Part shown: positions 22,501-31,419 of the stretch, piece by piece
Layout of the letters: each line of letters opens with the position of its first letter
Numbering within the stretch: position 1 is the stretch's first letter
DNA from: Euglena gracilis
Taxonomy: Eukaryota; Euglenida; Euglenophyceae; Euglenales
Assembly (NCBI GenBank): GCA_039621445.1
Contig: CP154956.1
Coordinates: 92,041,934-92,105,933 of the forward strand
Direction: 5' to 3'
Length of the DNA stretch: 64,000 nucleotides
The notes under the pieces: generated by a model
What the model saw: only the letters and a program-made list of their open reading frames with translations
What the model was told of the DNA's origin: nothing
Databases searched by the model: none
Made by a program: the position numbers and the translations under genes

Positions 22501-25500
22501 TCCAGGGGGGGCCCCCTCCCCCTCCCTGCTCACTTAATACCCTGGGGGGTCCCAGCCCCAACCTCCCAGGCAGATTTCCTGACAAAATGGCCATTTTCAA
22601 AACCCCGGCGCCGGCCCCAAGGGGTACAGCACACTGCCCACCCCAAAGCCCGGCCCGCCTACTTGGGGGCCTACATGTCCACCTCCTCCCCTCCTTGTCC
22701 AAGACGTGCCAATGTTCCGGGAACGTGACGCGGAGATTATTTAAAGACCAGGGGGAAGGCCCCTCCACCCGCCCACAAGGGGAAACCCCCCCAGGGGGAG
22801 GGTTCGGGGACCTGAAAAGGAGTCAATTTTGGGATCAAAAAATATGACTCTTCGTACCAAATAAAATTCAAAAATTTGAAACTTTTTTTAAAAAATTGAC
22901 CAAAACCCCGCGGGGACCCACAAGGTGCTTGGGGGGGGGGGGGAGGAGGGACCAGCAGTTGCTGAACCGAAGAAATTTCAAAGTATTGGCATAGCACCAC
23001 GGGGGAAAAAGCAATGTTCCAAAATGTGGCAAAGAAAGGGGGTGTCAATGACGGTGTGACTTGGTCAGTTCCCTGCTGCCCACGATACCCTCCAGGGAGT
23101 GGCAAGTTTTTCCTGAACACGGCTTCATAGTGGAAGCCAAAAAAAAGAGATGAGGTGTTTGGGAAATCTTGCAAAAAAAATTTTGCCACCAAACCTCCCT
23201 CCGCCACCAACCTTCAAAATAAATATTTCTGCGACAATACCAAAATCACATATCATTAAAAATATCACCTCCCCAAATTTAGTAATGGCTGCAGCCAAAA
23301 ACGAAGGTCAAACAAAGGCAAACAATAGCCCCAGTGAGGTATGCGATGTGTGTGTCATCGCGGGATTGGGGCATGGCAGAGGACCCACCTGATGCAGGGG
23401 TCGATCAAAACCCATCTGACTTCACTCCAACTCCTTAGGATGGAGAAAGAGTGATCTGAATCTTAATTCAACCATTCTGCACAAGGGGAAGGGCGGCGCC
23501 ATCTGCAAAAAAAGGTGCCGGTGGAGAGAAATTTTGAAATCTGGAAAAAATGCCACAGAGTTCGATGTGAAAGCTGATGGTGGGGTCGGACCCCCCCCCA
23601 ATGTAGGGATGGGGGGAGGTCTCCCGTTCAGGGAGGGTGCAGGGGTGGGGGGGCACCCCCCCCTCCTGTACAGTGGCGCCGCGCAGTCTGGGTGGTGAAT
23701 TTTTGCCAAAAACAATGCCCAAAATGGCATTTGGGGGGGGGGGGGCAGCTTTTGGGGGAGGGGGGAGGCAAACGTTTTCGGTTCAGCGCTTCGCACCGAG
23801 GAAAATCGGTCAATGGAATACAGTTGGGCTGGGCTGAAAGAAAATGGCACAACACGACAAAAATTGAAAAATGGATCAAATTTGTGTGTTTGAGGGATTT
23901 GGAATTCTTGCCCCCGAGATTTGACTGAAAAATTCCAGCCCAGCTGGACTTCCGCATATTTGCCTGTTTTCAGGTACCAGCTGGGCCCAGCCCGGAAAGA
24001 AAAGCACTTTGGGTTTTTTGGAAGTTAAATTTTCAGCCCAGAGCACCGGAGCCCACTTTTGTTGTTGCCACTGTTTAGTTGAGGGGCACCCCCCACCCCT
24101 CCTCCTTGACCAGGGGAGACACCCCCCCACCCCCCCCCCCGACCCCCACCCCTATGGGGTGAGGGCCCAGACAGCAGCAGCCTTTTCCAGCCAACACCTT
24201 TTCCCACCGACTGGCTGGAGCCCCAGGGTCTTGAAGAAATTCTTGGGGGGGGGGGCGTTGATGAGTTTGAGGGGGCTTAACGGGGTTTGTCCTGGTCAGA
24301 TTATTTAAAACGGAAGGCCCCCAGGGCGGGAGGGAGGCTGGTGGGTCTAGGACCAGATTCCCATCGGGGGGTCCCGGGCCAGAGGCCCAGGTCTGGGTTA
24401 TGGCACGGGCACTAGAATTTTTTTTTAAAAAATACCCGAGATGGCCCGATTTTCAGGGGGTCCCCCAAGAATTGAGGTCTGCGGGCTGAGTGGTGGGGTG
24501 GGGACTCCACCCGGTCTCAAAAGCATCCTGGTCAAAAAAATGGACGTGAACGCTTTCCAAATTGTTTAAAAAAAAGACGCAGAGTTTGGTCCTGGACGTC
24601 ACTGGCATGACGGCAGACCAGGGGCGATTGCTCAGGTGGCTTGTGTGGACAAGTCGCATTGACAGCGAAGGAAACCCTTTGGATGGCCGTCCAGGAGCGT
24701 GATGGTTTGGTGTGCAGCGCATGGAGCCCCCTCCCTCCCCGGCCCTGGGACCCCGAACCCAACCCCAACCCCTCCTCCCGCCCGGGCTCCTTTTTAAGGA
24801 TGGGAAAAATGCCAAAAATTTTCGGCGCAAAGCACCAGAAGGAAAAATTTGACCTTTTTGGGAGGTCTTGGTTCGGACCATACCATTGCTTTACCGACCT
24901 TGAGGGCTTTCCACTTTCAAAAATCCATTCACTTTTCAAAAACAAGTCGCTCACTTCCTACCCTCCCCCCCGGGGGGGGGGTTGGCCAAAAAACCTAAAA
25001 TCAATGGATTTTTGCCAAAAAAAAGCCCCTAAAAATTATGATCTTTGGCGGCGGGTGGCCAGATTTGACCATTCGTGCAGACCCCGGGAGGGGGGGGGGG
25101 GTTGGAGCCCAAAACCAGTCAGTAACTCCATAAAAACCAGTCACCCCCTGGGGGGGGGGGTCGGACATATCTTTTATAAGAATATGGTCCGGACCCCCTT
25201 GGCAGGTGGGGGGTGAGGGGACACCCACCACCTAAGTCCTGTACACCCTCCTTTTTTTTATCAAACCCTGATGCTCCTCGTTTCACCGCTTCAAACTAGT
25301 TCAAAATTTTTTTACTTTTGTTGGTTTGAAATTTCATTTGAACGTTGGGTCATGGATGAATGATTCAATCAGAATCTAGAAAGATAGAATGACAGAGGTG
25401 GACAGAGAGAAATGGGGGGGAGAGAGGCGGGAAAATAATGATGTGAAGGACGAATGGATAAATGTTTATTCATAAAAACAAATTATAGTCATGGCAATGT

Positions 25501-28500
25501 CCCATCTGAGTGCCAAAGACCTCCTCGCCTTCCAACATTGGAACAGCGTACTGCTGGATGAGCGCCTGCATGAAACCACACATCCGGAGGATAGTGTACT
25601 TCAGGCCCACCTGCAGAAGAGAGAAAGGGAGAGTCAAAAAAGGCCAATGTCTCCTGCATCAGCAGAAGAACTATCAAAAAAATGGAATAGCCGATGTTTC
25701 TTTTCAAAGAAATGGGTTTTCTTTCAAAACACCTGCATCCTTCCCTTCCAAAGCAGGCAAAGAGAGACCGTGGGAGAAACTGAGGAACCCACGCAAACAT
25801 AATGGAATAATTGGTCAATCCACTAAAATTCAGATATCACACCTGTTTGATATATTCCTCCGTGCAGTGCTTGATATCCATCAGAGGCACGTCAGGGGAT
25901 TTATCGCAATCAATGATTGTTGGCAAGGTTCATTCAAAGGTTTGCTTTGCTGCCGTTCTTGGAAATGTTGGATGGAACCTCATCCTTGAAATTTGGCCCC
26001 AAATCCCCAAAACCCATGCCCTCCTCGCACCTAAAATATTATCCCATAAATATTTGCATTGGCACTCCTTTCCCAAAATGTTGGCCCCAAATGAAGAAAA
26101 GTGGCGGCGCGTGTCCCGGGTGTTTTTTTTTGATTTTTTGGGTAATTTTGGTGATTTTTGAGATTTCAGAAATTTTCAACTCTTGCGGGTTACTCGCGAT
26201 AATTGCACCGCACTGCCGGATATATTGCGATAACCATTCATATGAGGTTTTTTTTCTTTTTTGCAATGCCGACCCCCCATTCTCCACACGTGTGTTGTTG
26301 TCGAATACCCCTGCTAAAAAAATGTCTCAAGCAAAATCAAAAAAAAATGAGGGGGAATATTCGGTGGTTTCTTTGAATTTTGAAAATTTGACTTGGTCCC
26401 ATCGTCCGCAGGACCACAAACCAGCCTGATCGGACAGCCTGGAGCGAATTTGCACCAGATGAACTCAAATCAACAAACGTAACCCCCCCCATTCAAAACA
26501 ACCCACGGTTTAAGACTCTTGGGTTGGTGGAAATCCTGGAGAGGGTCGGTTTGGATGGGGGGCCGGTTTCAGAGGGTACTTGATGTTTCTCTTGTCACAG
26601 CCAATGTCTGATACGCTTTCTGCCGTCCTGTCCTCTTTTGCTTGTGATGTTGTGATGATGTGGAGATAAAAGAACCAAGCAGTGCTCCATCCGCTCATAT
26701 TTCATGCAAAAATAACCATTCGATGAGCCTGGACGCTCTTTCTGTTGGCGGCTTCCATTGCTTTGTGCATGTTTGTCATCCAACTTGCCATGGGTCGATT
26801 TATTCCTTATTTTGGTTGAAATTCTGCAATGGGTCGGTTTGGAAGGGTAAGTCGGTTTAGAAGGGAGGTCGGTTTAAATGGGGGGGTTTAATAAGCAAAA
26901 CAAAGGAGCCAAATAAAAGTTTATTCAGAGAAATCTCATTCAGATTTGCGGTGCCAATATTTTTGGTATTTGGGGCCGGGGTTTTGGGTACGGTACCATG
27001 GGTAAATATTTTGGGTACTCGGGGCCAGGGGTTTGGGTTTTCTTTTGGGGTTTAGCTGTCAAAAAAAAGAACAAATAGCCGAGCTTCAGAACCCCCTAGG
27101 TCTGCTGAAATAAAGTTTGGGTAGTTTGCTTCTTCGCAGGACAGAAAGCACCGAAAAGGGCGTCAAAAATGGCCAAAAATGCTGTTTTTGGGGGGATCTT
27201 CACCTCCAAACTTGGACCGAAAAATCCCAATCTAACTGGATTTGGGCCTTTTTTTGCCTGTTTTTGGGTCCATGTGGGTCCAATTGCAAAGAAAACCAGG
27301 CTCATCAAGAAAATTATCGTCAGTGACTAAGCTTGTGCCCTCCCTGGTCGCTTTCTGATGCTTTTTAGTGGTCTTAACAATCAGGTGAAGGGTTTATCAC
27401 AAGTGTTTGGTATCCAGACCCCAGCCCTATTTCTTACACCAAAAGAATCCCTAACAGCAAACAACCAAACCTGTGCCTCAAACAGGCTTTCCATGGGCTT
27501 CCTGTAATTCACTAAAACAAACACATGTTGAGGTCATCCATTCATCCAACCAACCAACCATCCATCTATCCATCACCTGAGGAGGGCATGCGAAAAATAA
27601 TTAACAACATCTCCAAGCCTTACCCTAATTTATCCAGCCCTACAAAAACAGGGGACCCCATTTTTGCCCATTGCAGGGGGCATTGTTTTTGCTTCGGATC
27701 TCAACCAACACCCCCCCCCTCCAAAAGCATCTGGCAGCTGTTCAATAACTGGAATTTTCTGAACTTCCAATACCCCATTTTGGTCTTGTTTGTGCTTGGT
27801 GCTTGGTGCTTGGTGCTTTGGTGCGTGATCTGTGGCAGTTTTTGCACGGTATTGTTTAAACATCCCAAAGTTTGCACAAATACACACCGCAGGAAGGGGG
27901 GAAATCTGAAAATTTGCACTCCAAAATTTGTAAAGCTGCAAAACTCCAAAATCAGTAAAACTAAGAGAACTCGCCGCAGGGGTGACAAATCTTGGGGGGG
28001 TTCACACCCAGCCATTGCTTAAGGACCCCGGGGGCCACTGGGAGAGGCCGTTTTGCCAGAACGCCGGAAAAATGGACCAGCTGGACCCCCCTCCCCCCCC
28101 GCCCCCCCCCCCCGCTGGAAAAAGAATTCGTCCCGTGCTGTGCGCCGGGGTGGAAATGAGGTTTTTTGTGTGTTCTTTTTGGCTGATTTTTATCCAAAAA
28201 ATCCAAAAATACATGGCCAAAAATGGGTGTTTTTGGCCATTTTGGGGGTCCCAAAAAATTTCGCGCCAGCCACTGGCATTTTTTCCCCACTAGCTAGCCC
28301 TGCTAGTGAACTTCCGGGGAGGGGGTCACTGGGATTTCTACTGGTGAAAATTAGGACTTCCTGCAATCCAGCCTCCGGCCCAGACTGCAAACCCTTAAGC
28401 AAAGGCCTGGTTCACACCCACCCACCTGCCCATCCACTCACACAGACACCATTGTTTTTTTTATAACAAAACAACAGCAGATGTTGAAAATAAAACAGTG

Positions 28501-30745
28501 CTGTGTGAATGAAACTTGTTTGAGAAGAAGATGTATCGCTGTATGCCCATTGCCTTCGCAGCCTGAATGAGTGCCTTCTTGCCCTCCCAATCCACCTGCA
28601 CCAAAAGAAAGAAACAGAAAACCAATCCAGAAAACTGACCAGCAAGAAAGGCACAAGGCACTGAAAAGATGGCAAATCAGAACTTGGAAACAGCACAAAG
28701 AAAAATGAACCGCAAATGATGGGAACTTGTGAGAGGGGGAAAAAAGCTACAAAAATATTGTAGAGACAAAATTGCAAAAAAAGCGAAAAGAATACAGAAA
28801 CAAAGGGGGAAAAAATATCAAAGAGCTTTCAAAAAAAAGTTGAAAAAACTACAATCAGATGTCCCTTTCTCAGAAAGAATATGCAATGCCATTATCAAAC
28901 TCTGGCAAGAACGACAATGCTCAAGGGATGGGTTCAGAACATCTGAACATGGGGTTCACAATGTGCAAAACACAGAGCACATTTTAGAAGATCTTTGGCA
29001 TTGGAAAACATGCAGGATGGCATTATGCTCTTCTGCATTGTTGCAGCTACTTATGATGTTGATCCTGATGTTATGGTGCAGAGTGTGTACTGTGATTGCT
29101 TCAATTCACAGCCATTCAATATCACTGACGCCCTGGAGTTGGACAGATTTCCATTTTTTTTAATGATAATCCAAAAAAAACAGGGTTTTGGAATTTTTTG
29201 ACCGATTTTACAGAGTATTTGAGAGGGTGGTGTGGGGTTTCGTGCAATCAGGCTCTTCTGTAAACTGTCAAAACGTTCAAGAAATCTTATCAAAACGTTT
29301 CATACATTCTGCCATTGGTATGCAAAAATTTGTCAAACCGTTCCAAGAGGAGAGGGGCCAGCTGTAACACCCAGGGGGAAATTTTGTAAAAGAAGGGGAT
29401 GAAAATATTTGGGCGGAGACACCTCCCGGATGGACTCTTCGGGGCGAGCAGTGGCCACGTCCACCACAGTGTGCACGCCGACAAGTGCAGCGGGCAGTGT
29501 CTTGGGGCTTGCGAGGTTACCGTTAACGGTCTTGGCGCCCCAATCCCGGAGGAAATCGGCCGGGTTCTGGCGTGGACGGACTAGACAGCGTACATCACAG
29601 GTAGGCACCTCTGGTCGAGAACAAATTTGTTCAACCATGTGGCAAAAAATATTGCCTCTCATGACAAACTAAAAAAGGTATCGAAGAAGAAAAACATCAT
29701 ACACAGATGACAGCATCTTGTGAGTGACGACGATCGAGAAATCAATACTTGTGTCGATGAATATTAACCCCAAATAACCCCCCTGCTGATTTTAGGCAAA
29801 AATCTAACACCTCAAATTGTGACATCCGGCGCATACAATTTTTTTTACCAACCCCCAGGGGGGGGTCACTCCACTCTTCGAAAAACCAGTCAGTCACTCT
29901 TTTTTGGGAAACCAGTCAGTCACCCCCGGGGGGGGGGGGGTGTCGGCCACTCAGGAGAACTGGCCACTTTCCAGTCACTTTAGGCCATTTTAGGCCAAAA
30001 ATTTTTTTCTTTGGTGCCGGGGTCACTCAAGCCACTTTCGCCCACCCCTGGCCGACCCAGAGGGGGGTTGGGGCCGAAAACCAGTCAGTCACTCTGAAAA
30101 AACCAGTCAATCACCCCGAGGGGGGGTCGGCCAGTGCTTAAGCAATTGACTGATCCGGCGACTCCGGATTTCTCAAAAAATCCAACCCCCATCAAAACTA
30201 TGTGAATGCAACAACAATAGGTGATTCATTTCGACATTTTTTAACAAAAAAAACTGAAAAAAAATCCCAAATATAACACCACCCCCTTCGGGGTTTCAGC
30301 AAAAGACCCCCAAAAATAGACCCAGGGTCTTCTTTGGGGGGGAACAAATTAAGAGATTTGACTTCATTTAGCCTGGCGAGTTGTCCATCTCAGAAAAAAT
30401 TTCCTGCCACTGCAGCATTTCAATGCTTTGCCAGAGGTGCCGGGTTGTATCCTGCGTCCAGTGCCACCCGTACGATCTAAGAATGGGGAAAGCTGATGGA
30501 AGGGGGACAAACTTCCCTTCACAAGAAGGCCATTGAAACCAGAAATTGTTTCCGGACTCCGGACCTGTCCTAAAAAACAAAATATTGCTTGCCTCACCCC
30601 AAAGGTGAGAAATTTCATACACACAGACATGAAGGCGAAGGCGGCAAGGTGAAGGTGTTGAGAGGACACACGCCTGTCGGCCAAGAGTGCCCGTCGCCCC
30701 GACCACCAGCATGGTTTTGGCGGCCACAGGTGTCCCCGTGGTCAT
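16451..30745 (-). CDS. HCF244: HCF244/Ycf39-type photosystem II assembly protein, 11 recognised exons
   Basis: HCF244 (Ycf39 in cyanobacteria) is an NAD(P)-binding atypical short-chain dehydrogenase. In plastids it binds early photosystem II intermediates and supports D1 (psbA) synthesis. Eleven exons on the minus strand (30745-30674, 30476-30447, 29596-29423, 28595-28522, 25918-25843, 25610-25512, 23371-23336, 22139-22006, 19600-19447, 18603-18552, 16528-16451) give about 325 residues. The Rossmann motif VVGATGTLGRQ is near the N-terminus. Then come DVRCLVRP, FLRDWGA, CDKSPDVPLMDIKHCTEEY, RMCGFMQALIQQYAVP, GPKAYSVKEVIALCEKL, DRLAFSELL and a Lys-rich C-terminal helix. The order is colinear with the whole family. 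Introns are mixed: GT-AG or GC-AG (1, 3, 5, 8) and end-paired nonconventional (2, 4, 6, 7, 10); intron 9 borders are unresolved. The plastid-targeting leader must lie upstream (candidate at 30933). No stop or frameshift was found in the recognised exons. Confidence 0.94.
16632..16712 (+). repeat. Ten-base tandem repeat, GGTGGGATCC type
   Basis: About eight units of TCCGGTGGGA with single-base variants, directly beside the MITE at 16734. The same motif recurs at 17992-18096. Confidence 0.9.
16734..17051. mobile_element. hAT-like MITE, copy 1 (8-bp target duplication)
   Basis: 318 bp. Imperfect terminal inverted repeats start CATGCTTGTGCTTA and end TAAGCGCAAGCCTG. It is flanked on both sides by GACCGGGG (16726-16733 and 17052-17059). 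The interior has G/C runs, inverted GTGCCTGCCCCTAGCAGGCAC-like segments and a GGCGCCTTCGGCGCC core. A near-identical copy at 38442-38747 has its own different 8-bp duplication, which proves mobility. The 8-bp duplication and CA...TG ends are typical of hAT elements. No transposase inside. Confidence 0.92.
17221..17283 (-). other. 63-nt exon-like cassette inside HCF244 intron 10
   Basis: Between ...aaagttgcag and a gtgagc donor there are exactly 21 open codons (DMIGDDKYLVAIGVHETDDP then R), phase 0 at both ends. It does not fit the HCF244 protein, whose flanking exons join without it. It could be an alternative cassette, an exon of another minus-strand gene, or chance. Confidence 0.25.
17992..18096 (+). 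repeat. Ten-base tandem repeat, GGTGGGATCC type
   Basis: Two short runs (17992-18030 and 18058-18096) of CCGGTGGGAT units, same as 16632-16712. Confidence 0.9.
18552..18603 (-). CDS. HCF244: HCF244 exon 10
   Basis: Encodes QWYGMDPNDTQTLESYL. The acceptor ...gtgtgtcag lies at the edge of a CA/GT microsatellite. The exon ends before ACCCAGCG, a nonconventional intron start. Confidence 0.9.
18604..19446 (-). other. HCF244 intron 9 (borders unresolved)
   Basis: Either starts near GGCCAGC and ends gtgtgtcag, or uses a downstream gtgctg donor. Contains G/C-run foldback-like sequence at 18710-18930 and an AT-rich TTTAATAATTTATAA stretch at 19090-19200. Confidence 0.6.
18605..18690 (+). repeat. CA/CG dinucleotide microsatellite
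   Basis: ACACACAC, then ACGCGCGCGC, then ACACACAC and degenerate CA words. It forms the 5' side of the HCF244 exon 10 acceptor on the minus strand. Confidence 0.9.
19447..19600 (-). CDS. HCF244: HCF244 exon 9
   Basis: Encodes MEAKVKDVPVGVLGALRNVT, SLFSWTKEVSDRLAFSELLS and NNKEFSAPMDE. The acceptor is ...cttccccag. The 3' end is not certain. The simplest join keeps GAC-GAG and drops GCCAGC..., but a GT donor 21 bp further (gtgctg) also keeps frame and adds 7-8 residues. Confidence 0.9.
19601..22005 (-). other. HCF244 intron 8 (GT-AG)
   Basis: 2405 nt with gtgcgt...ccccag borders. Holds the dispersed repeat at 19890-20325 and other G/C-run segments (20560-20650, 21100-21240). No ORF recognised. 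Confidence 0.85.
19890..20325 (+). repeat. Dispersed repeat family R1, copy 1
   Basis: Shares with 32620-33000, in order: GAAGCCTTGGG, GAAGGGGGCCGGGAA, TGTGGAC(T/C)GGCA, GTGCTCAAAAG, AACATCTGGGG, and AGGCTTCCCATCTATCCCTGG or the like. Its two ends are inverted relatives of each other (ACCAGGGATGGATAGAAGCC against GGCTTCCCATCTATCCCTGG), so it is a foldback element of ~420 bp. Confidence 0.75.
22006..22139 (-). CDS. HCF244: HCF244 exon 8
   Basis: 44 codons plus two bases: STQDAARMTIACL..., then TLAGPKAYSVKEVIALCEKL. The donor is gtgcgt within the GG of the following Gly codon. Confidence 0.93.
22140..23335 (-). other. HCF244 intron 7 (nonconventional-like)
   Basis: 1196 nt. Starts ACTGGGGCT, ends AGCCCAAAGGC; GGGGCT and AGCCC can pair. 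There is no GT-AG. Interior of G/C-run segments, no ORF recognised. Confidence 0.75.
23336..23371 (-). CDS. HCF244: HCF244 mini-exon of 36 nt
   Basis: Encodes PQSRDDTHIAYL. It starts after CTGCCATG (CTG at -8 to -6 of the preceding intron), keeping the frame from VFG. It ends before ACTGGGGCT, which pairs with AGCCC at the other end of the next intron. Confidence 0.88.
23372..25511 (-). other. HCF244 intron 6 (nonconventional, CAG/CTG)
   Basis: 2140 nt. Starts ACTCAGATGGG, ends CTCTGCCATG, so CAGA faces TCTG with the canonical +4 and -8 spacing. Contains several G/C-run foldback-like segments (23570-23790, 24080-24300, 24960-25230). Confidence 0.88.
25512..25610 (-). CDS. HCF244: HCF244 exon 6
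   Basis: 33 codons, VGLKYTILRMCGFMQALIQQ then YAVPMLEGEEVFG. The acceptor is ...cttctgcag. The exon ends before ACTCAG, a nonconventional intron start with CAG at +4 to +6. Confidence 0.94.
25843..25918 (-). CDS. HCF244: HCF244 exon 5
   Basis: Encodes IIDCDKSPDVPLMDIKHCTE then EYIKQ, containing the K-x3-C-T-E segment at the active-site region of the family. The donor is gtgtga. Confidence 0.94.
25919..28521 (-). other. HCF244 intron 4 (nonconventional)
   Basis: 2603 nt. Starts AAACAAGTTTCATTC and ends GAATGAACCTTGCCAAC; 10 of 11 facing bases can pair. Contains a delimited MITE at 28009-28409. Open frames within it (25917-26429, 27525-28022) look accidental. Confidence 0.85.
28009..28409. 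mobile_element. MITE in HCF244 intron 4 (9-bp target duplication)
   Basis: 401 bp. Ends CAGCCATTGCTTAAGG and CCCTTAAGCAAAGGCCTG are inverted repeats. Both flanks carry GTTCACACC (28000-28008 and 28410-28418). The interior has G/C runs and CACTAGCTAG-type words but no ORF. It lies wholly within an intron, so the insertion is probably harmless. Confidence 0.85.
28522..28595 (-). CDS. HCF244: HCF244 exon 4
   Basis: Encodes VDWEGKKALIQAAKAMGIQR then YIFFS, one of the most conserved stretches of the family. The acceptor is ...ttttggtgcag. The 3' border is nonconventional: AAG-T-TTCATTC pairs with GAATGAA-C-CTT. Confidence 0.94.
28596..29422 (-). other. HCF244 intron 3 (GT-AG)
   Basis: 827 nt with gtgtct...ggtgcag borders. 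On the opposite strand frames at 28729-29163 (Lys-rich) and 28995-29201 are open but unrecognised. Confidence 0.85.
29423..29596 (-). CDS. HCF244: HCF244 exon 3
   Basis: 58 codons from DVRCLVRPRQNPADFLRDWG to RPEESIRE. They cover the second beta strand (VRCLVR), which normally discriminates the cofactor, and the TVNGNL and VVDVATA strands. The donor is gtgtct. Confidence 0.93.
29597..30446 (-). other. HCF244 intron 2 (nonconventional, 11-bp end pairing)
   Basis: 850 nt. GGCACCTCTGG starting at +6 is fully complementary to CCAGAGGTGCC ending at -8. Includes the CCAGTCAGTCAC-type repeat at 29845-30140. Confidence 0.88.
29845..30140 (+). repeat. Foldback-like repeat with AACCAGTCAGTCACTC words
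   Basis: Four AACCAGTCA(G/A)TCAC words separated by G/C runs. The same words and order occur in the MITE at 42210-42535 and partly at 25105-25160, so these are one family. Exact ends are not determined here. Confidence 0.65.
30447..30476 (-). CDS. HCF244: HCF244 mini-exon of 30 nt
   Basis: Encodes IVRVALDAGY, the helix after the Rossmann loop. The acceptor is ...attcttag. The 3' border is nonconventional: GGCACCTCTGG at +6 of the next intron pairs perfectly with CCAGAGGTGCC near its 3' end. Confidence 0.88.
30674..30745 (-). CDS. HCF244: HCF244 exon with dinucleotide-binding motif
   Basis: Reads MTTGTPVAAKTMLVVGATGT then LGRQ: the GxxGxxG-type NAD(P) site. The ATG follows the acceptor ...ccgctgcag by two bases, so this Met may be internal, with the leader on an upstream exon. 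The downstream border is gcgtgt, a GC donor. Confidence 0.85.
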
Positions 30746-30829
30746 GGCTGCAGCGGACGGTGGCAGAATGCCAATAGACCTCCACCTCCAATCTGCCTCC
30801 GTCTTTCTGTCTTGGCTTGGGGCCACTCT

Positions 30830-30933
30830 GCATTATTGTGGAGGACTGGGGAAGATAGACACTTGTGCACAACCAGAACGGGCGGTGCGACAAGCAGGAA
30901 GCACATGGAGAGCGACACCAACAAAAACGACAT
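30830..30933 (-). other. Candidate hydrophobic leader exon of HCF244
   Basis: From ATG at 30933 the minus strand reads MSFLLVSLSMCFLLVAPPVL then VVHK, a signal-peptide-like segment. Euglenid plastid proteins enter through the secretory route with such a leader. It sits ~190 bp before the first recognised HCF244 exon but in another frame, so an intron would be needed. The donor is not settled. Confidence 0.3.
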
Positions 30934-31063
30934 TTGGAACTCTGTCTGGGGCCGCCTGCAGATGTACTGGGCTTCTGAAGGTGATGTAGCCTGGCCCTGC
31001 ATGGAAATGGTTTCAGGCGATGAGGAGAGGCCTGCGTTTGGTGTTCACTCCAAAAAAAAATGC

Positions 31064-31168
31064 CATTATATACATACATACATAATACATACATACATAC
31101 ATACATACATACATACATACATACATACATACATACATACATACATACATACATACATACATACAGAC
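31064..31168 (+). repeat. ACAT tetranucleotide microsatellite
   Basis: About 25 units of ATAC, then CAGA units to 31178. Open frames of repeated Tyr/Ile/His/Thr or Cys/Met/Tyr/Val across it are artefacts. Confidence 0.97.
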
Positions 31169-31315
31169 AGACAGACATAGATGCATACATACACATTGCA
31201 TGCATGCATATCCACATTCATGTTTACACACAGACAGACAGACAAATAGGGACTTGATCAAGCCGGGGTCCCTCCTGCCCCCTCTGCCCCCCCCCTGCAA
31301 CCCAGTTGTGGTTGT

Positions 31316-31417
31316 TTATTGTTGGTCTTTCAGAAACTCAAAGACACCTTTGGCTTTCGCCAAAGCAAGGGGGGCATTGGGTTGGAATCTGAAACGGCGC
31401 AAATCACTCCCCACCAT
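31316..31417 (-). CDS. Probable terminal exon of an unidentified gene
   Basis: After the acceptor ...ttacgtcaaccag the minus strand reads 33 codons, MVGSDLRRFRFQPNAPLALA then KAKGVFEFLKDQQ and TAA. The composition is protein-like, and it ends ~570 bp before HCF244 on the same strand. No family is recognised. A possible upstream piece near 31730-31640 reads MTCLKELGTEEDC in one frame and AGHDLFEGIGH in another; the second recalls a cytochrome b5 motif, but the rest of that domain is missing. Confidence 0.35.
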   Translation of the reverse strand: MVGSDLRRFRFQPNAPLALAKAKGVFEFLKDQQ

Positions 31418-31419
31418 CT

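Noticed and set aside
26590-26720. Minus-strand reading GCDKRNIKYPLK as a possible HCF244 exon
   Set aside because: It resembles the CDK..P.VPL segment loosely, but 25918-25843 encodes that segment (CDKSPDVPLMDIKHCTEEY) far better and joins both neighbours in phase.
28729-29201. Plus-strand ORFs opposite HCF244 intron 3
   Set aside because: No domain, and antisense to an intron of an expressed-looking gene; probably accidental.
31060-31300. Open frames of repeated Tyr-Ile-His-Thr and Met-Tyr-Val-Cys
   Set aside because: Translation of the ACAT microsatellite.
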